From NCBI GenBank assembly GCA_035532215.1, contig DATKRK010000451.1, forward strand, positions 1 to 64,000: a stretch of DNA of 64,000 nt, read 5' to 3'. How positions within the stretch are numbered: position 1 is the stretch's first letter; each line of letters begins with the position of its first letter. The notes under the pieces are model-generated. The model was not told the DNA's origin. It ran no database searches and saw only the letters and a program-made list of their open reading frames with translations. Of this stretch, positions 9,072 through 18,371 are shown in pieces. The DNA is from JAICIG01 sp035532215. GTDB lineage: Bacteria; Planctomycetota; Planctomycetia; Pirellulales; JAICIG01. Position numbers and translations under genes: made by a program.

Positions 9072-9204
9072 CCGGATTATTCATCAGCCCAGCTATTACT
9101 TGACAAAGCGCTCCATGCAAACCCGAAGCGCCAGCGAGGTAAGTGCGTTGCTCTGCCTCGCTTGCGCTTCGGGTTGGTGTGGGCTGATGAATAATCCGGG
9201 CTAG
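9072..9204. repeat. Palindromic element family A, copy 2
   Basis: A 133-base element with CCGGATTATTCATCAGCCC at the left and its complement plus CTAG at the right. The interior palindrome is ACCCGAAGCGCCAGCGAGG facing CCTCGCTTGCGCTTCGGGT. Its sequence is nearly the reverse complement of copy 3 at 53945-54082. The terminal CTAG supplies the TAG stop of ftsY on the minus strand. Confidence 0.88.
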
Positions 9205-10130
9205 GCGGCGGGCGCCAGTTCGGCAAACATGGCTTCGACGAAGGCGTCGGGGTCGAAGAGTACGAGATCGTCGGCCTTTTCGCCGACGCCTAGATACTTT
9301 ACCGGCAGCCCGACTTCCTGCCGAATGGCCACCACGACGCCCCCTTTGGCCGTGCCGTCGACCTTGGCCAGCACCAGGCCCGAACACTTAACCGCCGCCG
9401 TGAAGTGCTTGGCCTGGCTGATGCCGTTCTGGCCGGTGGTGGCGTCGAGCACCAACAGCACCTCGTGCGGCGCGGCGGGGATCTGCTTGCCGATCACGCG
9501 GTGCATCTTGGTCAGCTCTTGCATCAGGTTTTGCTGCGTCTGCAAGCGGCCGGCCGTGTCGATGATGCAGACTTCGGCCTTCAGCTCCAGAGCCCGCGCC
9601 ACGGCGCGGTGAGCCACGCTGGCCGGATCGCCCCCTTGCTCGCCCTTGACGATTTCGGCGCCTAAGCGGCCGGCCCAGATGGTGAGTTGTTCGACCGCGG
9701 CGGCGCGAAACGTATCAGCCGCGCCGAGCACCACTTGCTTGCCTTCGGCGCGAAAGAGCTGCGTCAGCTTGGCGATCGAAGTCGTCTTGCCGGCGCCGTT
9801 CACGCCGGCCACCATGATCACCGTCGGTCCCTCGGCCGCCAGGCGAATCGGCTCTTCCGGCTGGGCCAGCAGCTCTTTGAGCTGCGCCTTGACCGTCGCC
9901 AGCACGTCGCTCAGATGGACGACTCGGCCGCGAAAGTCGCTGCGCACGCGCTCGATGATCTGCTGGGCCGCTTTGACGCCCATGTCGGTCTTGATCAGCG
10001 TTTCCAGCAGATCGTCGAGGAATTCATCGTCGACCAGCCGGCCTTCGCTTTTGAACAGGTCGCGAACGTCGGTGAACAGCAGCCGGTTGGTCTTTTGCAG
10101 CCCGGCTTTGAGTTTGTCGAACAGGCCCAT
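9201..10130 (-). CDS. ftsY: Signal recognition particle receptor FtsY
   Basis: A 309-residue SRP-family GTPase that docks ribosome-SRP complexes at the membrane for co-translational insertion. The order is NG-type: an N helical bundle (MGLFDKLKAGL, residues 1-90), then the G domain with GVNGAGKT (G1), DTFRAAAVEQL, DTAGRLQTQ (G3) and TKVDG-like KVDGTAKGG (G4). There is no long acidic A domain, common in many phyla. The ATG at 10130 is chosen because upstream residues do not fit the family. It follows nusB by 38 bases. The stop codon lies within repeat element A. Confidence 0.95.
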   Translation of the reverse strand: MGLFDKLKAGLQKTNRLLFTDVRDLFKSEGRLVDDEFLDDLLETLIKTDMGVKAAQQIIERVRSDFRGRVVHLSDVLATVKAQLKELLAQPEEPIRLAAEGPTVIMVAGVNGAGKTTSIAKLTQLFRAEGKQVVLGAADTFRAAAVEQLTIWAGRLGAEIVKGEQGGDPASVAHRAVARALELKAEVCIIDTAGRLQTQQNLMQELTKMHRVIGKQIPAAPHEVLLVLDATTGQNGISQAKHFTAAVKCSGLVLAKVDGTAKGGVVVAIRQEVGLPVKYLGVGEKADDLVLFDPDAFVEAMFAELAPAA

Positions 10131-10168
10131 GGGCGAAATTTTGGATTTCCGATTTTGGAATTTGGATT

Positions 10169-10579
10169 TCAGACCTGGTCGCGGTGCTTGGCCAGGAAGC
10201 GGTCGAGGATGCCATTGACGAACTGGGCGGAATGGGCCGTGCCGTAGCGCTTGGCCAATTCGACGGCCTCGTTGATCGCCACGCGGTCGGGCGTGTCGGC
10301 GTAAAGGATCTCGAAGGCGCCCAATCGCAGCACGTTGCGGTCGGTGGCGGCCATCCGTTCGAGGCTCCAATTGTCGGCGGTTCTGGCCAGCAACTCGTCG
10401 AGTTCGGCGCGGTTGCGGCGCACGCCGGCGACCAGCGACTGCGAAAACGCGATCAACTCTTCGGCCTTGAGCCGCGCGCGCAAGAACTCATCGGCTTGAG
10501 CCGGGTTAAGGCCAGGGTTCAGGTCGTCCTGGAACAGGACCTGCAACGCGACTTCTCGTGCTCGACTGCGCCGGGACAT
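10169..10579 (-). CDS. nusB: Transcription antitermination factor NusB
   Basis: A 136-residue all-helical NusB, the partner of NusE (S10) in antitermination complexes on rRNA operons. The N-terminal SRRSRAREVALQVLFQDD and the C-terminal INEAVELAKRYGTAHSAQFVNGILD are family hallmarks, and the length is normal. The start at 10579 follows the family N-terminus; an upstream extension to 10732 is in frame but unconserved in character. It lies between ribH and ftsY on the same strand. The 260 bases separating it from ribH hold no gene I can see, so it may have its own promoter. Confidence 0.94.
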   Translation of the reverse strand: MSRRSRAREVALQVLFQDDLNPGLNPAQADEFLRARLKAEELIAFSQSLVAGVRRNRAELDELLARTADNWSLERMAATDRNVLRLGAFEILYADTPDRVAINEAVELAKRYGTAHSAQFVNGILDRFLAKHRDQV

Positions 10580-10841
10580 AGCTACAACTGACCGTTCATG
10601 AGCAAACTTTTCGGGACCGGACGTTCCCTCGGCCGGCAAGGATGCGGTCCGAACCGCCCGCACGTTGCCGCTCGACGCCGCGGCGCTTTCGTGCAAGTGT
10701 CGGATCCGCTGGCGAATTAGGCAAATCCCCAAAAACCGCCAGGGACGCTGTTAATGAATCGCTCCGTCGCGTTCACCCCTGTCATTGCCGCGCCTTGAGC
10801 CCATTTCCGCCTGTTTGGGCGCCAGCGCTCGATCGGACAGT

Positions 10842-11315
10842 TCATCCATCGGGCAATTGCCCCAACAGATGCACCATTCGCAAAGCGGCTTCGGCGCACT
10901 CGCTGCCCTTATTGCCTACGTTGCCGCCGGCGCGATGGATCGCTTGTTCGAGCGTATCGCAGGTCAAGACTCCGAACAAGACCGGTACGCCGGTCTCGAC
11001 GCCTGCGCGAGCCAATTCGCCGCTCACGGCCCGATTGATGTGTTGGTCGTGCGTGGTTTCCCCCCGAATCACGGCGCCCAAACAAAGCACCGCCAAATAA
11101 CGTCCGCCGGCCGCCATTTTGGCCGCCACCAGCGGAATCTCGAACGCGCCGGGCGTCCAAGCCACGTCGATCGCGTCGTCGCGGACGCCGTGCGACTTCA
11201 AGGTCGCCAGCGCCCCTTCGAGCAACCGCGAGGTAATCGATTCATTATAGCGAGCCACGACGATCGCGTAGCGTCCTTCGCGCGCCGCCAACTGGCCTTC
11301 GAAAATGTTAGGCAT
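10842..11315 (-). CDS. ribH: 6,7-dimethyl-8-ribityllumazine synthase
   Basis: A 157-residue lumazine synthase, the penultimate riboflavin enzyme, condensing 5-amino-6-ribitylamino-uracil with a butanone phosphate. Substrate-site motifs are visible: ARYNESIT near residue 22, TPGAFEIP near 54, GAVIRGETTHDQHI near 80 (catalytic His in this loop), and VPVLFGVLTCDTLEQA near 109. The usual length and the capsid-forming family make a cytoplasmic 60-mer or pentamer likely. Only four bases separate it from the rho stop, so it is presumably cotranscribed with rho. I see no FMN riboswitch. Confidence 0.95.
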   Translation of the reverse strand: MPNIFEGQLAAREGRYAIVVARYNESITSRLLEGALATLKSHGVRDDAIDVAWTPGAFEIPLVAAKMAAGGRYLAVLCLGAVIRGETTHDQHINRAVSGELARAGVETGVPVLFGVLTCDTLEQAIHRAGGNVGNKGSECAEAALRMVHLLGQLPDG

Positions 11316-11319
11316 GGCC

Positions 11320-12804
11320 TCAGGATTTCATGCTCATCAAGAATTCGGCATTGCTCTTGGTCTTGCCGAGCCGGGTAACGAGCAATTCCATGGCCTCGGT
11401 CGGGTTCATGTCGTTGAGCACGCGGCGCAGGATGCAGATGCGGCGGTGTTCCTCGGGGTCGAGCAGCATCTCTTCGCGGCGCGTGCCGCTGCGGTTGATG
11501 TCGATCGCCGGCCAGATCCGCTTGTCGACCAGTTTGCGGTCGAGCACTACTTCCAGGTTGCCGGTGCCCTTGAACTCCTCGAAGATCACTTCGTCCATCT
11601 TGCTGCCCGTTTCGACCAGGGCCGTGGCGATGATCGTCAGCGAGCCGCCTTCCTCGACCTTGCGCGCCGAACCGAAGAACCGCTTCGGCCGCTGCAAGGC
11701 GTTGGCGTCGACGCCGCCCGAAAGAATCTTGCCCGAGTGCGGCACTTCCGAGTTCCAGGCCCGGGCCAGCCGCGTGATCGAATCGAGGAAGATCACCACG
11801 TCGAGGCCGTATTCGACCATCCGCTTGGCCTTCTCGATGACCATCTCCGAAACCTGGATGTGCCGGGCCGAAGGCTCGTCGAACGTCGAGCTGATGACCT
11901 CGCAATTCGGGCCCTTGACCTGCCGCTCCATGTCGGTCACTTCTTCGGGCCGCTCGTCGATCAACAGCATGATCACGTACACCTCGGGGTGGTTCGTGAG
12001 CACGCTCTTGGCCATCTTTTGCAGCAAGATCGTCTTGCCCGCGCGCGGCGGGCTGACGATCAGCCCGCGCTGGCCGAAACCGATCGGCACGACCAGGTCG
12101 ACCACGCGCATGCTGACTTCTTCGGGTGCCGTTTCGAGCACCACGCGATTGTCGGGGTGCAGCGGCGTGAGATCGTCGAAGAAGACCTTTTCGGACAACA
12201 AGTTCGGGTCTTGATAATTGATCGCCTCGACGCGCAGCAGCGCGAAATACCGCTCGTTTTCCTTCGGCGGGCGAATCTGCCCGGAGACGGTCGCCCCGGT
12301 GCGCAGGCCAAAGCGGCGAATCTGGCTGGGCGAAACGTAAATATCGTCGGGGCACGACAGGTAGTGATAGTCGGGGCTGCGCAAGAAGCCGAAGCCGTCG
12401 GGCAGCACCTCCAGCGTGCCTTCGCCGAACATCAGTCCGTTCAGCTTGACCCGCTCTTTGAGGATCTTGAAGATCAAGTCCTGCTTCTTGATCCCCATGT
12501 AGTCGGTCAGGTTTTCCTTGCGGGCTTGCTCGATCAACTGCGGCATGCTCATCCGCTGCAGTTCGGCGATGTGGATGTCGCCCTGCTTGATCTGTTCGTA
12601 GTGTTCGTGAACTTCGTCGCGTTCGTGTTCGGCCTCTTCGGCCAATTCTTCGGCCAGGGAAAGCAGTTCGCCCTCCTGGTCGCCGTCCAAGACGGCGTCT
12701 TGCATGGTCGCCCGCTTGAGATTGCCGTTTGACTCGAAGGGATCTTCGGAATGGATTTCAGAGCGTTTGCTCTTGGCGGGCTTGGCGCCCTTGGCGTCTG
12801 CCAT
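11320..12804 (-). CDS. rho: Transcription termination factor Rho
   Basis: A 494-residue Rho helicase, the RNA-dependent hexameric ATPase that ends transcription. About 85 acidic, low-complexity residues precede the RHO_N domain, making it longer than the roughly 420-residue E. coli protein. Next come the cold-shock-like RNA-binding domain (GFGFLRSPDYHYL, DDIYVSPSQIRRFGLRTG), the P-loop SPPRAGKT, LLIDERPEEVTDM, and the R-loop region DANALQRPKRFFGSAR. The ATG has GGGAG eight bases upstream. It sits between coaE and ribH, as I expect for planctomycetes. Confidence 0.96.
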   Translation of the reverse strand: MADAKGAKPAKSKRSEIHSEDPFESNGNLKRATMQDAVLDGDQEGELLSLAEELAEEAEHERDEVHEHYEQIKQGDIHIAELQRMSMPQLIEQARKENLTDYMGIKKQDLIFKILKERVKLNGLMFGEGTLEVLPDGFGFLRSPDYHYLSCPDDIYVSPSQIRRFGLRTGATVSGQIRPPKENERYFALLRVEAINYQDPNLLSEKVFFDDLTPLHPDNRVVLETAPEEVSMRVVDLVVPIGFGQRGLIVSPPRAGKTILLQKMAKSVLTNHPEVYVIMLLIDERPEEVTDMERQVKGPNCEVISSTFDEPSARHIQVSEMVIEKAKRMVEYGLDVVIFLDSITRLARAWNSEVPHSGKILSGGVDANALQRPKRFFGSARKVEEGGSLTIIATALVETGSKMDEVIFEEFKGTGNLEVVLDRKLVDKRIWPAIDINRSGTRREEMLLDPEEHRRICILRRVLNDMNPTEAMELLVTRLGKTKSNAEFLMSMKS

Positions 12805-12953
12805 AAATGAGACTCCCGCTGGGGAAACTTGCCGACGCGCGGAAGGCGTCAGCGGTAGGTTGGTGATACCTTTACGTTACTCGAATCGAGTGCAGAAAAG
12901 AACTGCCTGGCTGCGAGAAATGCGAAACCGTCGACGCTCAAGGAAGGGGGAAA

Positions 12954-13553
12954 CTAGCCGACGAGTTGACGCCACAAACGCTCGACTTGCGTTCGAGTCG
13001 CCTCCGGCGAACCGGAGTTATCTATGATCGTATCGGCATGCGCCCGCTTGACTTCCAATGATTCCTGGGCCGCCTCGCGAGCGGCAAAATCCTCCTGATT
13101 CCAACCTCGCTCCATCGCCCGCGCCATGCGTATTGTACGCGGCGCGTCCACAAACACGATATGGTTGCAAAACTCGTTCCAACCGGCTTTCAACATCACC
13201 GGCGCATCCAGCACGGCGACCTTTCGCTCTTCCGCCGCAAGTTGTTCGGCCTGGCGCCGCAAAAGGATGCCGATCTCTGGATGCGTTATTCGTTCGAGGA
13301 TCTCTAAATCTTGCCGGCCCGTGGGCGAAGGTGCGAATACGATTCGCCCCAGCGTCTGGCGGTCGACGCGCCTGTCGGGGCCGAACACCGCCACGCCAAA
13401 GTATTCGCGGATTTGCCGCTCGACCTCCGGATATTGCAATACTTCGTGCCCCGCACGGTCGCCGTCGAGCAATCCCGCGCCCAACTCGCACAACTGTCGG
13501 GCGACGAGGCTCTTGCCGCTGGCCACGCCGCCTAACAGTCCGACGATCTGCAT
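12954..13553 (-). CDS. coaE: Dephospho-CoA kinase
   Basis: A 199-residue P-loop kinase catalysing the last step of coenzyme A synthesis, phosphorylating the ribose 3' hydroxyl of dephospho-CoA. The Walker A motif is GGVASGKS at residues 8-15; DGDRAGHEVL follows in the substrate-binding position, THPEI near 105, DAPVMLKAGWNEF near 130, and a lid-region RMARAMERG near 157. The start at 13553 is seven bases after polA ends, implying cotranscription. A gap of about 150 bases separates it from rho. Confidence 0.93.
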   Translation of the reverse strand: MQIVGLLGGVASGKSLVARQLCELGAGLLDGDRAGHEVLQYPEVERQIREYFGVAVFGPDRRVDRQTLGRIVFAPSPTGRQDLEILERITHPEIGILLRRQAEQLAAEERKVAVLDAPVMLKAGWNEFCNHIVFVDAPRTIRMARAMERGWNQEDFAAREAAQESLEVKRAHADTIIDNSGSPEATRTQVERLWRQLVG

Positions 13554-13560
13554 ACGAACG

Positions 13561-16437
13561 TTACCCCTCCCACGGTTCGACCTCGGCCCAATTGCGGCCG
13601 ATTTTGACGTCGACTTTAAGCGGCACGGCAAGTTGCTGTACGCCGGCCATCTCTTGGGCCACAAGCTTTGCCAAGCAATCGAGTTCGTGAGCAGGAACCT
13701 CGAAAATCAACTCGTCGTGAATCTGCAACAGCATCTTCGCGGCCAGCGACTCGCAACGCAGGCGGCGGTGGATGGCGATCATCGCCTGTTTGATCAGGTC
13801 CGCCGCCGAACCTTGAATCACGGTGTTGATGGCTGTCCGCTCGGGCAGGTTGCGCTGGCGGCCGCCTTTTGAGCCCTCACCGTCCGGACGAATGCCGCGG
13901 ATGGCTCTTCGGCGCCCCAGGACGGTACTAACATATCCCTTTTCGCGGCAATCCGCCAGTATTTTCGCCAGGAATTTCTCGACGCCCGGATACCGATCAA
14001 AATATTCGTTGATGAACCGCGCCGCCTCTTCTTGCGAAATATTCAGCGATTTCGCCAGGCCGAACGGGCTTTGACCGTAAATCACGCCGAAATTAACCGC
14101 CTTGGCGGCGCGGCGCATGCTGCCGGTGACTTCATCCAACGGCACTCCGTAGACCTGGCTGGCCACCAAGGCATGAATATCTTCATCGGCGGCGAACGCT
14201 TTGCACAGCGTTTCGTCGCCCGAAAAATGCGCCAGCACGCGCAGCTCGATCTGCGAATAGTCGGCGGCCAGCAACTGCCAGCCCTCGTGGCCCGGCAGAA
14301 ACGCCGAGCGGATTTCGCGGCCGCTTTCGGTGCGGATCGGAATGTTTTGCAAGTTCGGGTCGCTCGAACTCAGCCGCCCGGTGGCCGCCACCGACTGGTT
14401 GAACGAGGCATGGACGCGGCCAGAGCGCGGGTTGACCAACTGCGGCAACGCGTCGACGTAGGTGTTCTTGAGCTTGGCGAACTGCCGGTACTCGATGATC
14501 TTGGCCGGCAGGGGGTGAAGCCGGGCCAGTTCTTCGAGCACGTCAGCATCGGTGCTGGCGCCTGTCTTGGTTTTGGCCAGCACGGGCAGTTTTTGTTCTT
14601 CGAACAGGATCTGCTGCAATTGCTTGGTCGAGGCGATATTGAACGAATGGCCGGCCAGGTCGTAAACCTCGGCTTCGAGCGCCGCCACGCGCTCGCCGTA
14701 CTGCCGGCTCAGTTCGGCCAGCCGCTCGACATCGACGCGAATGCCGTTCGACTCTAGCTCCACGAGCACCTCGATCAACGGCAATTCGAGCGTCTCGAAC
14801 AGTTCGGTCAACTCGCTCGAGCTGAGCTTTTCAGCCAGAATCGGCAGCAACCGCAACGGCACGTCGGCGTCTTCGGCGGCATAGGCGGTGATGGCCGCGA
14901 CCGGGACTTCGTCCATTCGCTTCTGCGTTTTGCCTGAGCCGATCAGTTCGCTGATCTTGATGTTCGTATGGTTCAGGTACCGCTGGGCCAGTTCATCGAG
15001 ATTGTGGTTTCGCTCGCCGGCATCGAGCAGATAGCTGGCCACCATCGTGTCGAATTGCACGCCCTGCAGTTCGACCCCCGCGGATCGGAGCACGATCATA
15101 TCGTACTTCAAATTCTGCCCGATCTTGCCCACATCTGGGTTTTCGAGCACTTCTCGCAGCGCAGCCAGCGTCTCGGTCGGATCGAGTTGTTTTTCGCCCG
15201 CCGGGGCGCGAACCGGCAGGTAATATGCCTCGCCCGGCTTCCAGGCGAACGAGTAGCCGACGATCTCGGCCCGAGTCGGCGAGACGTCGGTGGTTTCGGT
15301 ATCGAAGGAAAACTGCGATTGCCGCTTGAGTTCGGTGAGGAACGTCTGAAACGCCTCGGGCGTGTCGATGGTCCGGTAATCGGCCTCCCAGGCGGCAGAC
15401 GGCTGGGCGATATCGAGTTCGCGCAGTTGCTCGGCGAAGCGGTGAAAGCCGAATTCGGTAAACAGTTTCTGCACCTGTCCGACGTCGAAACCGCCGACGC
15501 GGGCCTGGTTCCAGTCGAGCTCGATCGGCGCGTGCGTATCGAGCCGCACCAGTTGGCGGCTGAGCAAAGCCTGCTGGCGGCCGTCGATCAGGTTCTGCCG
15601 GCGCTTGGGGCCAGCGACTTCGCGGGCGTGTTCGAGCACGGCGTCGAGCGTTTCATATTTTTGCAGCAGTTCGCTGGCGATCTTGGGACCAATCAAGGCC
15701 ACGCCGGGCACGTGATCGACCGGATCGCCGACCAGCGCCTGGTAATCGACGACCTGATCGGGCCGAATGCCCCAGTCGGCGGCCAAGGCCACGGCATCGT
15801 AGATCTGGTTCTTGCGGACGTTGTAGAGCTTCACCCGATCGCTGATCAGTTGGCGGCAATCTTTGTCGGCGGTGACCAGGTAGCACTCGCCATCCATCTC
15901 TTCGGTGATGCGGGCGAGCGTGGCCAGGATGTCGTCGGCTTCGTACGCCGGCAGCTCCAAGAGCGGAATGCCGAGCGCTTCGACCGCCTGGCGGATGGCC
16001 GGATACTGCGGAACCAATTCGTCGGGCATTGCGGCGCGATGGACCTTGTAGTCGGAGTACAGCTCGTGGCGGAACGTCGGGCCGCTCATGTCGAAGGCGC
16101 AGATCAGGAACGTCGGCTTCTTCGTGTTCATCAAGAACAGCAGATCGCGCACGAAGCCGAACACGGCGTTGACCGGCTCGCCCTTGGGACTTGTCATTTC
16201 AGGAATCGCGTGGAACACCTGAAAGATCAGCGAGTTGGCGTCGATCACCCAGACCGTCTCGCCCGCCAGGCTGGCCGGGGGAGGCAGGGCGGGCTTTTTG
16301 ATTGCGGGCTTGGCGTCCGCTTGCACGGCTTGGGCCTGCGGCATTGGCTCTTTCGCCGCGGCGGGCGGATCGAGCGGCGCAGCTTCGTCGTCGGCGCCCA
16401 TGCCAGGCAGCATCGATTGTCGGGAAGGATGAGACAT
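13561..16437 (-). CDS. polA: DNA polymerase I
   Basis: A 958-residue family A polymerase for Okazaki-fragment processing and repair. About 60 Pro/Ala-rich residues precede the 5'-3' exonuclease (VIDANSLIFQVFHA to about 330; YEADDILATLA). The 3'-5' proofreading domain appears intact, with SFDTETTD, GQNLKYDMIVL and YAAEDADV carrying the acidic metal ligands. The polymerase core shows motif A DYSQIELRVLAH, motif B RRAAKAVNFGVIYGQS and motif C IHDELIFEV. All three activities are therefore predicted. It heads the run polA-coaE-rho-ribH. The divergent Uma2 gene starts 130 bases away. Confidence 0.96.
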   Translation of the reverse strand: MSHPSRQSMLPGMGADDEAAPLDPPAAAKEPMPQAQAVQADAKPAIKKPALPPPASLAGETVWVIDANSLIFQVFHAIPEMTSPKGEPVNAVFGFVRDLLFLMNTKKPTFLICAFDMSGPTFRHELYSDYKVHRAAMPDELVPQYPAIRQAVEALGIPLLELPAYEADDILATLARITEEMDGECYLVTADKDCRQLISDRVKLYNVRKNQIYDAVALAADWGIRPDQVVDYQALVGDPVDHVPGVALIGPKIASELLQKYETLDAVLEHAREVAGPKRRQNLIDGRQQALLSRQLVRLDTHAPIELDWNQARVGGFDVGQVQKLFTEFGFHRFAEQLRELDIAQPSAAWEADYRTIDTPEAFQTFLTELKRQSQFSFDTETTDVSPTRAEIVGYSFAWKPGEAYYLPVRAPAGEKQLDPTETLAALREVLENPDVGKIGQNLKYDMIVLRSAGVELQGVQFDTMVASYLLDAGERNHNLDELAQRYLNHTNIKISELIGSGKTQKRMDEVPVAAITAYAAEDADVPLRLLPILAEKLSSSELTELFETLELPLIEVLVELESNGIRVDVERLAELSRQYGERVAALEAEVYDLAGHSFNIASTKQLQQILFEEQKLPVLAKTKTGASTDADVLEELARLHPLPAKIIEYRQFAKLKNTYVDALPQLVNPRSGRVHASFNQSVAATGRLSSSDPNLQNIPIRTESGREIRSAFLPGHEGWQLLAADYSQIELRVLAHFSGDETLCKAFAADEDIHALVASQVYGVPLDEVTGSMRRAAKAVNFGVIYGQSPFGLAKSLNISQEEAARFINEYFDRYPGVEKFLAKILADCREKGYVSTVLGRRRAIRGIRPDGEGSKGGRQRNLPERTAINTVIQGSAADLIKQAMIAIHRRLRCESLAAKMLLQIHDELIFEVPAHELDCLAKLVAQEMAGVQQLAVPLKVDVKIGRNWAEVEPWEG

Positions 16438-16566
16438 GCTCTCTTTTTAGGAGATTTTCCGGCCGCTGGCGAGGCGCCCGAGGGCGGCAAGATCGGGCCT
16501 TGGTCTTGCTGGGGCGCAGCGGCGCAGCAAGAATTAGATCAGGTTCTCACAAGATTGGAGTTGTAA

Positions 16567-17208
16567 ATGGCCCAAGCCCTCGAAGCCGCTGAACTGACGC
16601 TCGCCGACTTGGCGGAGCGTTTCGGGCCGATGCCGGCTTCGCGCGTGTGGCATCAACCGCCGCCAGGCACGGCCGTTGAACAAGACGCGATTGAAGTGGA
16701 TTTGCACGCTGATCGGCTTTGCGAGTTGATCGACGGCGTGTTGCTTGAAAAAGCACCTGGCTTTTACGAATCCTATTTAAGCGGATTGCTGGTACAGTTC
16801 GTGTTGCCGTTCGCCCAGGAACATGATTTGGGCATCGTTTTGGCGTCGAATGCCATGTATCGATTGTCACCGGGTCAAGTCAGAATTCCTGATGGTTCGT
16901 TTGTTTCTTGGAGTCGCATGCCGGGGCGCGTCATTCCGCGAGACGACATTGCGGACTTCGCCCCCGACTTGGCGATCGAAGTTCTGAGTAAGGGAAACAC
17001 CAAGCAAGAAATGGCCCGCAAGCTCGATGATTACTTCGCCGCGGGCGTCCGGCTCGTTTGGTACGTCGATCCCAAGACCGAAACCGTGCAATGCTATACG
17101 AGTCCTCACGACTCGACGCTGGTGAAGGCGCCCGAGTCGTTGGACGGCGGCGCCGTGCTGCCAGGCTTCACTTTGCCGCTGGATGAATTGTTCAAGCAAT
17201 CGAAATGA
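16567..17208 (+). CDS. Uma2 family protein (DUF820, PD-(D/E)XK fold)
   Basis: A 213-residue member of the Uma2/DUF820 family, predicted to fold like restriction endonucleases but of unknown function. The core is present: RIPDGSFVSW, PDLAIEVLSKGNTKQEMARKL with the acidic-Glu/Lys pattern, and FAAGVRLVWYVDP near residue 165. It differs from the three paralogues at 43.4-45.4 kb, which share a different N-terminus. It is a single gene divergent from polA, with GGAG upstream of its start. No toxin, transposase or methylase partner is adjacent. Confidence 0.8.
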   Translation: MAQALEAAELTLADLAERFGPMPASRVWHQPPPGTAVEQDAIEVDLHADRLCELIDGVLLEKAPGFYESYLSGLLVQFVLPFAQEHDLGIVLASNAMYRLSPGQVRIPDGSFVSWSRMPGRVIPRDDIADFAPDLAIEVLSKGNTKQEMARKLDDYFAAGVRLVWYVDPKTETVQCYTSPHDSTLVKAPESLDGGAVLPGFTLPLDELFKQSK

Positions 17209-17264
17209 TCGTTTGCCCTGCTTCGGGGTTCAGTCGGGAACGCAATCGAAGCGGAAGCGAAGCC

Positions 17265-17618
17265 TCACCCCGGTTGAACGCCGTCCAGAATCCGCCCGAT
17301 CTCTTCCACAGCCGTCTGCAGCGAGGCGACGGCCATCTTGAAATTCGTGTGGGCCGAAACCTGCGGCTGCAGTTCGGCGAAATCGGCGGTCGCCTGGCGG
17401 AGTCTGACGAACTTCTTGTGGGCCAGTTTCAGATACTCGGCGGCGTCTTTGGCGTTCCAGGCCGGGCCCAAGGCCAGGCTGTAATCGTAGAGCACGCGCA
17501 CGATTTCGTTGAGCTCGTCGTCCTCTTCGGCTTCTTCCGAATGCTTGACGAACGTGCGCACCATCCAAACGTGCGCGAGCAGGGCGTCGATGCGGCGCAT
17601 GGCTTCGTCGGCGGTCAT
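17265..17618 (-). CDS. Hypothetical helical protein
   Basis: A 117-residue, acidic, probably all-helical cytoplasmic protein with no membrane segment or signal. MTADEAMRRIDALLAHVWMV begins the first helix; a charged EEAEEDDELNEIV stretch and KLAHKKFVRLRQATADF follow. I do not recognise a family. Codon usage matches neighbouring genes, which favours a real gene. It stands convergent with Uma2 and 90 bases downstream of the acetyltransferase gene on the same strand, and might be cotranscribed with it. Confidence 0.6.
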   Translation of the reverse strand: MTADEAMRRIDALLAHVWMVRTFVKHSEEAEEDDELNEIVRVLYDYSLALGPAWNAKDAAEYLKLAHKKFVRLRQATADFAELQPQVSAHTNFKMAVASLQTAVEEIGRILDGVQPG

Positions 17619-17708
17619 GGCTTCGTTTCATCCTGGTGCTTCTCCCGGTCGCCCGGCAGCATACTCGAATGCCGGTCCCAATTCGAGTCGATGCGATGGC
17701 TTTGAGGT

Positions 17709-18248
17709 TTATTCCGCCCGGTCGTCGAATTTTGCGAAGATCCGCGCGTCGATCAGGCGGCCGTCTTTGCGATAGTGCTTTTTCAGATACCCCTCCTGCT
17801 CGAAGCCGCACTTTTCCAGCACCCGCGACGAGGCGGCATTGAAGGCGAAGACCCAGGCCGTGATTTTCGCCAGTCCGAATTCGACGAAGGCCCAGCGGCA
17901 GGCGACGGGCACGACCTCGCTCATGATCCCGCGGCCCCAGTACGGCTTGGCCAGCCAATAGCCGATTTCGGCGCGGTGCGTGCGTTCGACGTCGAGCCCG
18001 TCAAAGCTCAGGCAGCCGATCAGTTTGCCCGAGCGGTCGCGAATGGCAAGATCAATCGGTTGTCCGTGGCGATCCGCATTTTTCGCCACGATTGCCAGCC
18101 AAGTCTCGGCATGGGTTTCGGTATAGGGGTCGGGAATCCGCAGCGTGCGGTCGTAGATTTCTTTCGCCGCCAGGTGTTCGACGAGCGATGGAGTGTCGGC
18201 GGAGCGGATTTCCGAGAGCTGGATTTGGTCGTTGACGGCGAGTTTCAT
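17709..18248 (-). CDS. GNAT N-acetyltransferase, RimJ/RimL type
   Basis: A 179-residue GNAT acetyltransferase using acetyl-CoA. The RimJ/RimL pattern is clear: AEIGYWLAKPYWGRGIMSEVV (positions about 91-111) contains the pyrophosphate-binding loop, and NAASSRVLEKCGFEQEGYLKKHYRKDGRLID is the C-terminal signature. The substrate may be a protein N-terminus, an aminoglycoside-like amine or another small molecule; the sequence does not decide. The start codon forms an ATGA overlap with the stop of a doubtful 89-codon frame upstream, which I do not call. Confidence 0.82.
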   Translation of the reverse strand: MKLAVNDQIQLSEIRSADTPSLVEHLAAKEIYDRTLRIPDPYTETHAETWLAIVAKNADRHGQPIDLAIRDRSGKLIGCLSFDGLDVERTHRAEIGYWLAKPYWGRGIMSEVVPVACRWAFVEFGLAKITAWVFAFNAASSRVLEKCGFEQEGYLKKHYRKDGRLIDARIFAKFDDRAE

Positions 18249-18371
18249 CGCGTGGCCACTTCTGCCATGGCAGCCTCCAATTCCGGGGGCTTTGGTTCGT
18301 CGAAGGACTCAGAGTTCAACGGTTCGTCCGACTCTTGCGCATCTCTGCGTAAGGCCGGGCGCCGCGGTGGA

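Noticed and set aside
11305..12732. 475-codon frame antisense to rho
   Set aside because: Shadow of the rho codons; it encodes His/Asp/Arg-rich sequence without family features.
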